Notes: generated by a model not told the origin, from the letters alone. Shown: positions 1 through 8,679, numbered from the stretch's first letter. The stretch: 64,000 bases of DNA from Salibaculum sp035270045 (GCF_035270045.1 NZ_DATFIP010000076.1:98006-162005), one strand, 5' to 3'. Program-made: numbers and translations.

Positions 1-1
1 T

Positions 2-3000
2 GTCGGCGGCGCCCCCGAGGGGTTCGATGCCCGCCTGGTTCTCCAGGAAGTCGCCCGGCGGGGCGGCCCCGTTGTGCATGTCGCCCGCGACGACAAGCGG
101 CTTGCGGCCATGCGCGCCGCCCTGGCCTTTTTCGATCCCGCCATGCCGGTTCTGCATTTTCCCGGCTGGGACTGCCTGCCCTTCGACCGGGTGTCGCCCA
201 ATGCCGATATCTCGGCCGCGCGCATGGCCACATTGGCCGCGCTCGTCCACGAGATGCCCGCGCGATTCGTGCTGCTGACAACGCTGAATGCTGCGACACA
301 GCGCATTCCCGCGCGTGCGGTTCTGCAAGAGGCCGCCTTCACGGCCCGCGTTGGCGAGCGGATCGACGAAGAGGCGCTTCGCGGTTTCCTCGTGCGGATG
401 GGATTTGCCCAGGCTCCCACCGTGACCGAACCGGGCGATTACGCCATCCGCGGCGGCATCATCGACATCTATCCCCCGGGCCATGCCGGGCCGGTGCGGC
501 TGGACCTGTTCGGCGACGTCCTCGATGGTGCGCGCCGCTTCGACCCCGCCAGCCAGCGCACGACCGAGACGCTGGACAAGGTGGACCTAGCCCCGGTCTC
601 CGAGGTGATCCTCGACGAGGCGGCGATCACCCGGTTCCGGCAGAACTACCGGCTGGAATTCGGCGCGGCGGGCAGCGACGACCCGCTTTACGAGGCGGTC
701 AGCGCGGGCCGCAAGCACCAGGGGGTGGAACACTGGCTGGGCTTTTTCCATGACCGGCTGGAAACGCTCTTCGACTACCTGCCCGGCGCAACCCTCACGC
801 TCGACGATCATAGCGCGGCGCAGCGCCAGGCGCACTGGGACACGATCGCCGATCAATACGATGCGCGGCGCGAGGCCATGAGTGCCAAGGGTCGGGTTGA
901 TACCGTCTACAAGCCCGCCCCGCCCGAAACGCTCTACCTTGATCCCGATGGCTGGGAGGCCGTCACAAAAGGGATGCGGCGGTTGCAGTTCTCGGCGCTG
1001 CCGCGGGCCACCGGGCCGGGGGTGATCGACGCGGGGGGCCGCGTGGGCCGCAATTTCCTGCCCGAACGTCAGCAGGAAAGTGTCAGCCTTTTCGGAGCTT
1101 TGGCGGATCATATTCGTGCGAAACTCGAAGAGGGCCCGGTCCTCATCGCGTCCTATTCCGATGGCGCGCGGGAACGCCTGACCGGGTTGATCGAGGACGA
1201 AGACCTGGCCGAGGCGATCCCGGTGACGGATTACGGCCGTATCGGCCGTCGCGGGCTGCACCTCGTGGTCTGGGCGCTGGAGCACGGTTTCGAGGCGCCG
1301 GAGGGTGACGGTCGCCTCACTGTCATCTCGGAACAGGACGTTCTGGGCGACCGGCTGATCCGCCAGACCAAGCGCAAGCGCAAGGCCGAAAACTTCCTGA
1401 CCGAGACGCAATCGCTCACGCCGGGTGACTTGGTGGTGCATGTCGATCACGGCATCGGGCGGTATCTGGGGCTGGAGGTGGTCAGCGCCGCCGGGGCCGC
1501 GCATGAATGCCTGGTGCTGGAATACGCCGAGGGCGCCAAGCTTTACCTGCCGGTCGAGAACATCGAGCTGTTGTCGCAATACGGCCATGAGGAGGGCTTG
1601 CTCGACAAGCTGGGCGGGGGCGCCTGGCAGGCGAAGAAGGCGCGGCTCAAGGAACGCATCCGCGAGATGGCCGAACGGCTTATCCGGGTCGCCGCCGAAC
1701 GCGAGCTGCGCACCGCCCCGGCCATGACCCCGCCCGAGGGCATGTGGGACCAGTTCTTGTCGCGCTTTCCCTACCAGGAAACCGAGGACCAGTTGCAGGC
1801 CATTGAGGACGTGACCGAGGACCTGGAGTCGGGCCGCCCCATGGACAGGCTGATTTGCGGCGACGTGGGCTTCGGCAAGACCGAGGTGGCGATCCGTGCC
1901 GCTTTCCTGGCGGCCATGTCCGGGGTGCAGGTCGCCGTGATCGCGCCCACGACGCTGCTGGCGCGCCAGCATTACCAGAGCTTTGCCGACCGTTTTCGCG
2001 GTTTCCCGGTCAACGTGCGGGCGCTGTCGCGCTTCGTCGGCAGCAAGGAAGCCGCGGCGACCCGCGACGCCATGGCCAAGGGCACGGCGGATATCGTGGT
2101 GGGCACCCATGCCCTGCTGGCCAAGAGTGTGAAGTTCCAGAACCTCGGGCTTCTGATCATCGACGAGGAGCAGCATTTCGGCGTGCAGCACAAGGAACGG
2201 CTCAAGCAGCTGCGCACGGACATCCACGTGATGACCCTGACGGCCACGCCCATTCCGCGCACGCTGCAACTTTCGCTGTCGGGGGTGCGCGAATTGTCGG
2301 TGATCGGCACGCCGCCCGTGGACCGCCTGTCGATCCGGACCTACGTCAGCGAGTTCGATACCGTCACCCTGCGCGAGGCGCTGCTGCGCGAGCATTACCG
2401 GGGCGGGCAGTCCTTCTTCGTGGTTCCCCGCGTCGCCGACCTGCCCGAGATTCAGGCCTTCCTGCGCGACGAGGTCCCCGAGGTCAGCGTCGTCACCGCC
2501 CACGGCCAGATGGCGGCGGGCGAACTGGATGACCGCATGAACGCCTTTTACGATGGCAAGTACGACGTGTTGCTGGCCACGACCATCGTGGAATCGGGGC
2601 TGGATATTCCAACCGCCAACACGATGATCGTGCATCGCGCCGACATGTTCGGGCTCAGCCAGCTTTACCAGATCCGGGGCCGGGTGGGGCGGTCCAAGAC
2701 CCGCGCTTATGCCTACCTGACCTACCGCCCGCGCCAGCGCCTGACCCAACAGGCCGAAAAGCGCCTGCGCGTGCTCGGGTCCATCGACACGCTGGGGGCC
2801 GGGTTCGCGCTGGCCAGCCAGGACCTCGACATTCGCGGGGCCGGCAACCTGCTGGGCGAGGAACAGTCGGGCCAGATGCGCGAGGTGGGCTACGAACTTT
2901 ACCAGTCCATGCTGGAGGAGCAGATCGCGAAGATCCGGTCGGGTGAAACCACGCTGGTCGAGGATGGCCAATGGGCGCCTCAGATCAACCTTGGCGTGCC

Positions 3001-3430
3001 GGTCCTGATCCCCGAGGATTATGTGCCCGACCTGGACGTGCGGCTGGGACTCTATCGCCGCCTGTCAGGGCTGCAGACCAAGGTCGAACTGGAAGGCTTT
3101 GCCGCCGAGCTGATCGACCGGTTCGGCGCCTTGCCCAAGGAGGTCAACACGCTGATGCTGGTGGTGCGGATCAAGGCTATGTGCAAACGCGCCGGGATCA
3201 GCCACCTGGATGGCGGGCCCAAGGGGGCGACGATCCGGTTCCACAACGACAAGTTCGCCTCGCCCGATGGCCTGGTGCAGTTCATCAAGGATCAGAATGG
3301 ACTGGCAAAGGTAAAGGACAACAAGATCGTCGTGCGGCGCGACTGGCGGCGCGACAGCGACAAGATCAAGGGCGCCTTCGCCATCGCGCAGGACCTGGCG
3401 AAGAAGGTGAAAGAGGCACAGGCAGCCTAG
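2..3430 (+). CDS. mfd: Transcription-repair coupling factor Mfd (5' end outside window)
   Basis: Mfd is an ATP-driven DNA translocase that removes stalled RNA polymerase from lesions and recruits UvrA. The reading frame is open from base 2, so the start codon lies upstream; 1142 residues are visible against about 1150-1170 for the family, so little is missing. Order seen: UvrB-like N-terminal part, CarD-like RNA polymerase interaction domain near visible residues 475-530 (GDLVVHVDHGIGRY), Walker A GDVGFGKTE near 620, DEEQ box near 721 (IIDEEQHFG), helicase motif VI (QIRGRVGRS) and the C-terminal D7 domain. It ends convergently 35 bp before the MFS gene. The first in-frame ATG at base 74 is internal, because homologous sequence continues upstream of it. 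Confidence 0.97.
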   Translation, partial: VGGAPEGFDARLVLQEVARRGGPVVHVARDDKRLAAMRAALAFFDPAMPVLHFPGWDCLPFDRVSPNADISAARMATLAALVHEMPARFVLLTTLNAATQRIPARAVLQEAAFTARVGERIDEEALRGFLVRMGFAQAPTVTEPGDYAIRGGIIDIYPPGHAGPVRLDLFGDVLDGARRFDPASQRTTETLDKVDLAPVSEVILDEAAITRFRQNYRLEFGAAGSDDPLYEAVSAGRKHQGVEHWLGFFHDRLETLFDYLPGATLTLDDHSAAQRQAHWDTIADQYDARREAMSAKGRVDTVYKPAPPETLYLDPDGWEAVTKGMRRLQFSALPRATGPGVIDAGGRVGRNFLPERQQESVSLFGALADHIRAKLEEGPVLIASYSDGARERLTGLIEDEDLAEAIPVTDYGRIGRRGLHLVVWALEHGFEAPEGDGRLTVISEQDVLGDRLIRQTKRKRKAENFLTETQSLTPGDLVVHVDHGIGRYLGLEVVSAAGAAHECLVLEYAEGAKLYLPVENIELLSQYGHEEGLLDKLGGGAWQAKKARLKERIREMAERLIRVAAERELRTAPAMTPPEGMWDQFLSRFPYQETEDQLQAIEDVTEDLESGRPMDRLICGDVGFGKTEVAIRAAFLAAMSGVQVAVIAPTTLLARQHYQSFADRFRGFPVNVRALSRFVGSKEAAATRDAMAKGTADIVVGTHALLAKSVKFQNLGLLIIDEEQHFGVQHKERLKQLRTDIHVMTLTATPIPRTLQLSLSGVRELSVIGTPPVDRLSIRTYVSEFDTVTLREALLREHYRGGQSFFVVPRVADLPEIQAFLRDEVPEVSVVTAHGQMAAGELDDRMNAFYDGKYDVLLATTIVESGLDIPTANTMIVHRADMFGLSQLYQIRGRVGRSKTRAYAYLTYRPRQRLTQQAEKRLRVLGSIDTLGAGFALASQDLDIRGAGNLLGEEQSGQMREVGYELYQSMLEEQIAKIRSGETTLVEDGQWAPQINLGVPVLIPEDYVPDLDVRLGLYRRLSGLQTKVELEGFAAELIDRFGALPKEVNTLMLVVRIKAMCKRAGISHLDGGPKGATIRFHNDKFASPDGLVQFIKDQNGLAKVKDNKIVVRRDWRRDSDKIKGAFAIAQDLAKKVKEAQAA

Positions 3431-3464
3431 GCGGAGGGAGATACCGGGAGTACCGTCGCGCGGC

Positions 3465-4697
3465 TCAGTCCGTGTCGCGGCGGATCATCGTGGTCAGCCA
3501 CAGCGCCAGTGACGCGCACAGGCAGACCGCCATCGCCAGCGGTACCGGCGTGCCGTCGAAGGCCAGCCCGACCGGCACGGCGATGACAACGGCGCCCACG
3601 GTCCCGATGGAGGCCATGATCGAGGCGGCCATGCCGGCGATATGGCCCATCGGCTCCATCCCAAGCGCGTTCAGGTTGCCAATGGTCAGCCCGGCCTGGA
3701 AGAACACCGAGGTTGTCCAGAAAACGTAGAGGTAGAATTCCAGCCCGCCGAAAATCCCGGCCCAGATCGCTGTCGCGCTCAGCGCCGACAGCCCGATCTG
3801 CACGGTGAACATGGCCTTGACGATGGCGCGCATGCCCACGCGCATCACGATCTGGGAGTTCAACACCGTGGCCGACGCGGCGGCAATGGCGATGGCCCCG
3901 AACCAGAGCGGGAAACTCTCGGCGCGGCCGTAGGTCTCATCAAAGATCTGCTGGATCGAGCTGATGGTGGCAAAAAGCATGCCGAAGGCCAGGGTCTGCA
4001 CCGCGATCGAAAGCCGCACAGTGGGGTGAGCGGCCATTTCCTTGATCGCCGCCCAGAGCAGCGAAAGTCGCAGCGGGCGGCGATCCGCGACGGCAAGCGT
4101 TTCGGGCTGGCGCAGGCCCAGCCAGGTCATCCCGATCAACGAAAAGATCACGAAGGCCATGAAAATGCTGCGCCAGCCGGACATGTCGATGATTACCGCG
4201 CCCAGGCTGGGCGCGATCGCGGGCACCAGCGAAAAGATCATCATCACGAAGGACATGATCCGCGCCATGCCGCGCCCCGCATAGAGGTCGCGCACCAGGG
4301 CCAGGGCCACCACCCGGGGCGCCGAGGCGCCCAGTCCCTGCACCACCCGCGCGGCCAGCAGGGTTTCCAGCGTCGGCGCCAGGAAAGCGGTCAGTGCTGC
4401 CGCGCAATAGATCAGCGCCCCGCCGATCACCACCGGCTTGCGACCGAAGCGATCCGACAGCGGGCCGGTGAACAGCGTGCCCAGCCCCATGCCCAGCACG
4501 AAACTGGTCACGACAAGCTGCGCGAGGTTCGGGGCCTGGGGTGTCAGTTCGGCGCCGATTTGCGGCAGGGCGGGCAGCATGGCGTCGATGGAAAAGGCGA
4601 TCGAGGCCATGAGCATCGCCATCAGCGCGATGAATTCCAGCGTCGGGAGGCGCTGCGGCGGGGGAGGGGCGGCCTGGGCCGTCGCGGTATCGGTCAT
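3465..4697 (-). CDS. Bcr/CflA family multidrug efflux MFS transporter
   Basis: Predicted inner-membrane drug/proton antiporter of the major facilitator superfamily, 410 residues, the usual length. About twelve hydrophobic segments are visible. The MFS loop 2-3 signature GPLSDRFGRKPVVIGG follows the second membrane segment, and the N-terminal FSIDAMLPALPQIGAEL pattern is typical of the Bcr/CflA branch. The start is the ATG at 4697, which overlaps the stop codon of the upstream channel gene by 4 bp (ATGA), so the two are probably translationally coupled. An in-frame extension further upstream is rejected because it only mirrors the channel gene. The substrate cannot be told from sequence. Confidence 0.9.
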   Translation of the reverse strand: MTDTATAQAAPPPPQRLPTLEFIALMAMLMASIAFSIDAMLPALPQIGAELTPQAPNLAQLVVTSFVLGMGLGTLFTGPLSDRFGRKPVVIGGALIYCAAALTAFLAPTLETLLAARVVQGLGASAPRVVALALVRDLYAGRGMARIMSFVMMIFSLVPAIAPSLGAVIIDMSGWRSIFMAFVIFSLIGMTWLGLRQPETLAVADRRPLRLSLLWAAIKEMAAHPTVRLSIAVQTLAFGMLFATISSIQQIFDETYGRAESFPLWFGAIAIAAASATVLNSQIVMRVGMRAIVKAMFTVQIGLSALSATAIWAGIFGGLEFYLYVFWTTSVFFQAGLTIGNLNALGMEPMGHIAGMAASIMASIGTVGAVVIAVPVGLAFDGTPVPLAMAVCLCASLALWLTTMIRRDTD

Positions 4698-5053
4698 GCG
4701 TCCGGTCCTTTTTCCTCGACGGCCAGCAGGCGTTTCTCCGCTTCGGCGGTCTTGCGCCGCGCCGCACGCAATTCGGCCCGCGCGCGCATCCGGCCTTCCA
4801 GTGTCATGTTGCTGACCTGCCGTATCACGGCGGCAAAGACGCCAAGACCCGCGAATATGAATACGGTCGTGGCCAGCTTGCCGATCACCGTCTGCGGGAC
4901 AAGGCTGCCGTAGCCGACAGTCGAGAGCGTCACAACCGTGAAGAAGAAACTGTCGACCCAGCTCCAGCCCTCGACCAGGTGGTAGAAGACCGTGCCGCCC
5001 CCGATCAGGACCGAAAGCGCCCCGACCAGGATCCAAAGCCCGTCATTCCGCAT
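4694..5053 (-). CDS. Two-TM potassium channel family protein
   Basis: Small ion-channel protein of 119 residues. It has a first membrane helix (about 6-25), a pore loop with the K+ selectivity filter TVGYG (about 46-50), a second helix (about 58-80), and a basic, alpha-helical tail (about 85-119) likely to be cytoplasmic. This is the Ion_trans_2 (KcsA/MthK core) layout without an RCK domain. It would work as a tetramer in the inner membrane. The ATG at 5053 lies 11 bp inside the 3' end of the FrnE-like gene, and the stop overlaps the MFS start, giving a compact three-gene operon. The tail could be a coiled-coil tetramerisation element; that is inference. Confidence 0.88.
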   Translation of the reverse strand: MRNDGLWILVGALSVLIGGGTVFYHLVEGWSWVDSFFFTVVTLSTVGYGSLVPQTVIGKLATTVFIFAGLGVFAAVIRQVSNMTLEGRMRARAELRAARRKTAEAEKRLLAVEEKGPDA

Positions 5054-5696
5054 CGCCCGCGTCCTCGAGTTTGGCCATGATTTCGCCCGTGACCTGCACC
5101 CACAGGTCTGGCGGCTGGGCGCCGGGCACCGCGTGCTGGCCGGCCACGATGAAGGTGGGCACGGATTGCACGCCCATCTTGCGGGCCTCGGTGTCGCGCG
5201 TCCGGATGGTGTCGGTATCGGCATCGGCGGCCAGCAGCCGGGCGACGACGCCCGCGTCCATCTCGGCACTGTCGGCGATGTCGCAGAGCACGTCCCGGTC
5301 GCCGATGTCGCGGCCCTCCCTGAAATAGGCCTCGAACAGCCTCTGCACCACGACCTGCTGGCGTTGTTCGATCCCGGCCCAGTGGATCAGGCGATGCGCG
5401 TCCAGTGTGTTGGGCGTGCGCGCGATGGCTTCGAAGTCGATCGTCAGCCCGGCCTTGTCCGCGTGCTCCTGAACCGGCAGATAGGCCTTCACCGCGCCCT
5501 CGCGCCCGCCGAACTTGGCGTCCATGTAGGCGCGCCGATCCATCCCCTCGGGCGGGAAGTCGGGGTTGAGCTGGAAGGGGTGGTACTCGATCTCGAAAGG
5601 GTGGTCCCCCACCTGTGCGAGCGCCCTGTCCAGGTTGGTCTTGCCGATGTAGCACCAGGGGCAGACGGGGTCCGAGAAGATATCAAGCTTGACCAT
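5043..5696 (-). CDS. DsbA family oxidoreductase, FrnE-like
   Basis: Cytoplasmic thioredoxin-fold protein of 217 residues. The redox motif CPWC sits at residues 12-15 after a first beta strand (VKLDIFSDP), and the cis-proline loop is SVPTF near residue 180, with the usual DsbA helical insertion between. No signal peptide is present, which separates it from periplasmic DsbA and places it with the FrnE/2-hydroxychromene-2-carboxylate isomerase branch. Family members reduce or isomerise disulphides and are linked to oxidative-stress tolerance. It is first in an overlapping operon with the K+ channel and the MFS pump. The ATG overlaps the stop codon of an upstream acyl-CoA-ligase remnant. Confidence 0.88.
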   Translation of the reverse strand: MVKLDIFSDPVCPWCYIGKTNLDRALAQVGDHPFEIEYHPFQLNPDFPPEGMDRRAYMDAKFGGREGAVKAYLPVQEHADKAGLTIDFEAIARTPNTLDAHRLIHWAGIEQRQQVVVQRLFEAYFREGRDIGDRDVLCDIADSAEMDAGVVARLLAADADTDTIRTRDTEARKMGVQSVPTFIVAGQHAVPGAQPPDLWVQVTGEIMAKLEDAGDAE

Positions 5697-5865
5697 GATC
5701 GCTCTCCCGCTCTTGCCGCAGTAGGTGGCGCAAGAGCTTGTTGTTGGCCCCCCGCGGCAGGGCGGCACGGTGAATGAATAGCCTTGGGGTCTTGTAGCGG
5801 GCCAGTCGCCGGGACGCAAAAGCGGCCAGGTCGGTCTCGGGCGGCCCCGTGGAAGGCGGCGGCTG
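5683..5865 (-). pseudogene. Remnant of an acyl-CoA ligase (AMP-binding C-terminal subdomain)
   Basis: Translating the minus strand in the frame that ends at 5683 gives about 60 residues matching the last part of class I adenylate-forming enzymes: DLAAFASRRLARYKTPRL, then ALPRGANNKLLRHLLRQ. These correspond to the family's YKxPR strand and the LPR...GK-R...LR motif with the catalytic lysine. The frame is closed just upstream by a TGA (5866-5868), and I found no adenylation core in any frame up to the next gene. It is therefore a 3' fragment left after deletion, not a working enzyme. Its stop overlaps the start of the FrnE-like gene, suggesting that gene was once the tail of a ligase operon. 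Confidence 0.65.
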
Positions 5866-6053
5866 TCATGGCTTGGCGCTACCTTCGCCGGGGCGCGGTT
5901 GCAAGCGTGGGTCGCTCGCTGTCGCGCGTGATGCCGGCCCTGCAACTTGAACACGCCACCGGGCCGGTTCACGCGCCGGGCCAGTCAATCTCCGGCAGGC
6001 CGCGCGATCCCCGAGCTCGGAACGGGCGCCCGTTTCCGAGCGCCCCGTGACCA

Positions 6054-7880
6054 TCAGCTTTCGGCTTCCCACCACCAGACATCGGGCTGCCAGCCCGGCC
6101 AGTCGCCGAAGATCGGCATGGTCTCGGGGTAGTGCAGGCGCCTGTCATGGGCAATGCGGGTCACGTTCCACTGGTAGATCGGGATGGCGTAGCGTCCCGT
6201 GGTCAGCAGCCGGTCCAGCGCCCGCGTGGCGGCGCGGAAATCCTGCTGGCTTTCCGAGGTCAGAAGCCTGTCGATCATCGCGTCCACGGCCTCGGACTCA
6301 ACGCCCATGAGGTTGCGCCCGCCCGGCGTGTCGGCGTCATCCGATCCCCAGTAGAGGTATTGCTCGTTGCCGGGGCTGAGCGACAGGCCGCGCCGGAAGT
6401 AGGTCATGTCGAAGTCAAAGGCATCGATCCGCTCGCGGTACTGGGCGCTGTCGATCACCGAGACCTTCGGCGTGATCCCCAACCGGGCAAGCGACTGGAC
6501 GTAGATGTCGATGATCGTCTGGTTCTCGTCGCTGCCAGATTGCAGCACGATCTCGAAGGTGAAGGGCGCGCCCGACGCATCGGCCATGACCCCGTCCTGC
6601 ACCGTCCATCCGGCCTGTTGCATCAGGTCCAGCGCGGCGGCGATGCCGGCGCGGTTGCGCTCGGTCCCGTCCGAGACGGGCAGGGCATAGCCCGACAGTG
6701 CGTCCTGGGGGATCTGATCGGCGAAAGGGTCGAGGAAGTCGCGTACGCGGCCTGTCGCAGGACCGGCCTGCATCGCCAGCGGCGAGTTCGAGAAATACGA
6801 TGTGATGCGCGGCTGGACCCCCCCGGTCAGCGCCTCGTTGATGAATTCGAAATTGAAGGCATGCAGCATGGCATCGCGCACGCGGATATCGGCGAACTGC
6901 GGGCTGCGGGTGTTCATCACGAAGCCGGTCATCCCCGAGGGGCGTTCATGCGGCAGCACGTCGCGCACCACGTCGCCGGTCTTGATGGCGGTGAAGTCGT
7001 ACTGGCTGTCCCACTTGGCCACGTTGAATTCGCGGTTGAAGTTCACCGTTCCGACCTTGAAGGCCTCGAAGGCGGCGGTGGCATCGCCGAAATACTCGAT
7101 CCGCAGGGTTTCGAGGTTGTGCGTGCCGGTGCGAAACGGGACCACGCCCTCGCCCCAGTAGTCCGGGTCGCGGGTGAATTCCACGAAACGGCCCTGCTCA
7201 AAGTCGCTGATGACGTAGGGCGACGAGGTCACGGGTATATGATCGAACCCGTCCGTCTCGGCGAAATCGATGCCCTCGTATTGCGCCTTTTTCAGGATTG
7301 GACGCATACCGGCCAGCAGGGCCAGCTCACGATCCTCGGTCTCGAAGGTGAACCGGACCGAACGTGGCCCGGTCTGCTCCATGGACGCCACCTTGGACCA
7401 GAAGCCGGCGTAGCGACCATGCCCCTTGGTGCCCAGCGTCTCGTAGGACCACATCACGTCCTCGACCGTGACCGGGCTGCCGTCAGAGAATTCCGCTTCC
7501 AAGCGCAGGGTGAATTCGACCCATTGCCGATTCGGCCCGGTCTCGATCGATTCGGCCAGAAGACCGTAAAGCGAGAAGGGTTCGTCCAGGGAACGGGCCA
7601 TCAGGCTTTCGCCGACCAGAAACCGCAGTTGCCAGGGAACCGAGCCCTTGCGGACGAAGGGATTGAGGCTGTCGAAGTTGCCGACGTTGGCGGTGACCAG
7701 TTCGCCGCCGCGCGGTGCGTCGGGGTTGGCATAGGGCAGATGCGCAAAATCTGGGGGCAGGTCGGGGTCGCCATACATAGCTATGCCATGCCGGGGCTCG
7801 GCGGTGGCCATCATGGCCGGCAGCGTGGCGGCGACAATGGCAAGGATTCGGCCGGGCCGCGCGAAAAACTCTGGTCTCAT
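6054..7880 (-). CDS. YejA-like extracellular solute-binding protein (peptide ABC transporter)
   Basis: Periplasmic solute-binding protein of family 5 (SBP_bac_5), 608 residues, with an N-terminal signal peptide (about 1-27, cleavage near ATA-EP). The pattern HGIAMYGDPDLPPDF followed by YANPDAPRGG, and the overall length, match the YejA group that delivers oligopeptides or microcin C-type compounds to the YejBEF permease. The body shows the family fold: EFTLRLEAEFSDG, VTVEDVMWSYET and a late YFRRGLSLSPGNE segment. No yejB, yejE or yejF follows; the downstream DNA holds the ligase remnant instead. It either docks with a permease encoded elsewhere or has lost its partners. A candidate sRNA promoter points away from its start. 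Confidence 0.88.
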   Translation of the reverse strand: MRPEFFARPGRILAIVAATLPAMMATAEPRHGIAMYGDPDLPPDFAHLPYANPDAPRGGELVTANVGNFDSLNPFVRKGSVPWQLRFLVGESLMARSLDEPFSLYGLLAESIETGPNRQWVEFTLRLEAEFSDGSPVTVEDVMWSYETLGTKGHGRYAGFWSKVASMEQTGPRSVRFTFETEDRELALLAGMRPILKKAQYEGIDFAETDGFDHIPVTSSPYVISDFEQGRFVEFTRDPDYWGEGVVPFRTGTHNLETLRIEYFGDATAAFEAFKVGTVNFNREFNVAKWDSQYDFTAIKTGDVVRDVLPHERPSGMTGFVMNTRSPQFADIRVRDAMLHAFNFEFINEALTGGVQPRITSYFSNSPLAMQAGPATGRVRDFLDPFADQIPQDALSGYALPVSDGTERNRAGIAAALDLMQQAGWTVQDGVMADASGAPFTFEIVLQSGSDENQTIIDIYVQSLARLGITPKVSVIDSAQYRERIDAFDFDMTYFRRGLSLSPGNEQYLYWGSDDADTPGGRNLMGVESEAVDAMIDRLLTSESQQDFRAATRALDRLLTTGRYAIPIYQWNVTRIAHDRRLHYPETMPIFGDWPGWQPDVWWWEAES

Positions 7881-7959
7881 TTCGTGGACAATCCCTCTGC
7901 TGCCTTTGTGCCTTGGGTCAAAGCGTAGAGGCCGCAGTCTGCCTTTTCAAACTTTTAGC

Positions 7960-7988
7960 TTGGATCGGAGCGGCGGATTGCTTATAAA
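7960..7988 (+). promoter_or_regulatory. Sigma-70-type promoter of candidate sRNA
   Basis: TTGGAT (7960-7965) and TATAAA (7983-7988) are separated by exactly 17 bp. They lie in a locally AT-rich stretch of an otherwise GC-rich window and point into a short structured transcript that ends in an intrinsic terminator. No open reading frame follows on this strand. Confidence 0.6.
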
Positions 7989-7993
7989 GAGAG

Positions 7994-8072
7994 CACTGCT
8001 CGATAGGTTTCTTGCCTGTATGAAACCTGCCTCAATAACTGAACGCCGGCCTTGTGCCGGCGTTTTTTTCTT
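7994..8072 (+). ncRNA. Candidate small RNA, about 80 nt
   Basis: Between the peptide-binding gene and the micro-protein genes lies a stand-alone plus-strand unit: a 17-bp-spaced promoter, a 7-bp hairpin AGGTTTC/GAAACCT (8005-8011 with 8022-8028), a single-stranded CTGCCTCAATAACTGAA stretch, and a terminator stem CGCCGGC/GCCGGCG (8044-8050 with 8056-8062) followed by seven T. A further short hairpin GAGCA/TGCTC is possible right at the 5' end. No coding sequence overlaps on this strand. The layout (5' hairpin, unpaired seed, terminator with U-tail) is that of Hfq-binding trans-acting sRNAs. I do not recognise the family. The 5' end is estimated from the -10 box. Confidence 0.55.
8044..8072 (+). 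terminator. Intrinsic terminator of the candidate sRNA
   Basis: Perfect 7-bp GC stem (8044-8050 with 8056-8062), 5-nt loop, then a run of seven T, one C and more T. It is one of the clearest Rho-independent terminators in the window. No plus-strand coding sequence ends before it. Confidence 0.8.
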
Positions 8073-8209
8073 TGTGGGAAGGTGCTCGGCCCGGTGCGCG
8101 AGATCTTCCGTGTCCGATTCCCGCAAACAGGTCCGACGGGTCAGTGGCGGGCCTTCCTGCATGGTCTGGCCGCTCTATCCCGCTGCCGGGTCGCGCCTCG
8201 AGATCCCCC

Positions 8210-8248
8210 GGAAAAGGAAAGGCCGGCCCGCCTTTCGGCAAACCGGCC
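8210..8248 (-). terminator. Intrinsic terminator of micro-protein gene A
   Basis: Read on the minus strand, a 12-bp stem (8237-8248 with 8221-8232, three G-U pairs) closes a GAAA tetraloop and is followed by TTTCCTTTTCC. It lies about 40 bp after the stop codon of the 80-residue exported protein. A related but T-poor hairpin follows the paralogous gene B. Confidence 0.75.
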
Positions 8249-8289
8249 CGCCCGACTGCAATGTGACCGATTTATCGGTACCCGGCGGT

Positions 8290-8532
8290 CTATGCTCCGT
8301 TCCCGGGGTAATACATGCCATTGGTCCCGCCGCTGCTGCTGCTGCTGGCTGCCGCAGCGATCAGGGCGATAAGGATCAGCGGGATGATCAGGTTGGCCGA
8401 GGAACTGCCGGTCTGCGCGACGACCTCGTCAGGTTCCATCTCGATGGCCGGAGCCATGCCGCCCGCGCTGGCAGAGGTTGCGGTCATTGCGGCCATCATG
8501 GCCGCGACGGCGATCGACTTTACGTGTGTCAT
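8290..8532 (-). CDS. Micro-protein A: exported, hydrophobic C-terminal segment, paralogue of micro-protein B
   Basis: 80 residues. I see a signal peptide (about 1-23, cleavage near SASA-GG), a short acidic mature stretch GGMAPAIEMEPDEVV, a Gly/Ser linker, then a 15-residue hydrophobic segment LIIPLILIALIAAAA (about 48-62) and a Ser/Gly-rich tail ending in YYPGNGA. The neighbour at 8717-8932 has the same architecture and nearly the same hydrophobic segment, so this is a tandem duplication. A GAGGGG ribosome site precedes the ATG. The function is unknown. The form suggests a small membrane-anchored envelope protein with an acidic periplasmic face. It has its own terminator and so is probably monocistronic. 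Confidence 0.8.
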   Translation of the reverse strand: MTHVKSIAVAAMMAAMTATSASAGGMAPAIEMEPDEVVAQTGSSSANLIIPLILIALIAAAASSSSSGGTNGMYYPGNGA

Positions 8533-8647
8533 GTTATCCCCTCAATCTGTAAAGAATAGGGGATACTACCGCGAAACCGGAATCTTCCAAATCTTTTATT
8601 GACCACGGGGGAAACCAAAGGCGTGTGTCTCGGCCAGGACTGACCGG

Positions 8648-8679
8648 AAGGGCTGACCCGCTCATCCGGCGAACCAGCC
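8648..8679 (-). terminator. Hairpin downstream of micro-protein gene B
   Basis: The minus strand can form a stem of about 12 bp starting GGGCTGG and closing with TCAGCCC, including G-U pairs, about 40 bp after the stop codon. It resembles in position and partly in sequence the terminator of gene A but lacks a T-run, so termination here is less certain. Confidence 0.4.

Noticed and set aside
587..2971. 794-codon open frame on the minus strand
   Set aside because: It is the antisense shadow of mfd. High GC keeps the frame open; the product has no recognisable motifs and mfd is certain.
5866..6053. Search for the missing adenylation core of the ligase remnant
   Set aside because: No frame in this stretch shows adenylate-forming motifs; only a weak GGGCGC inverted repeat near 6024-6048.
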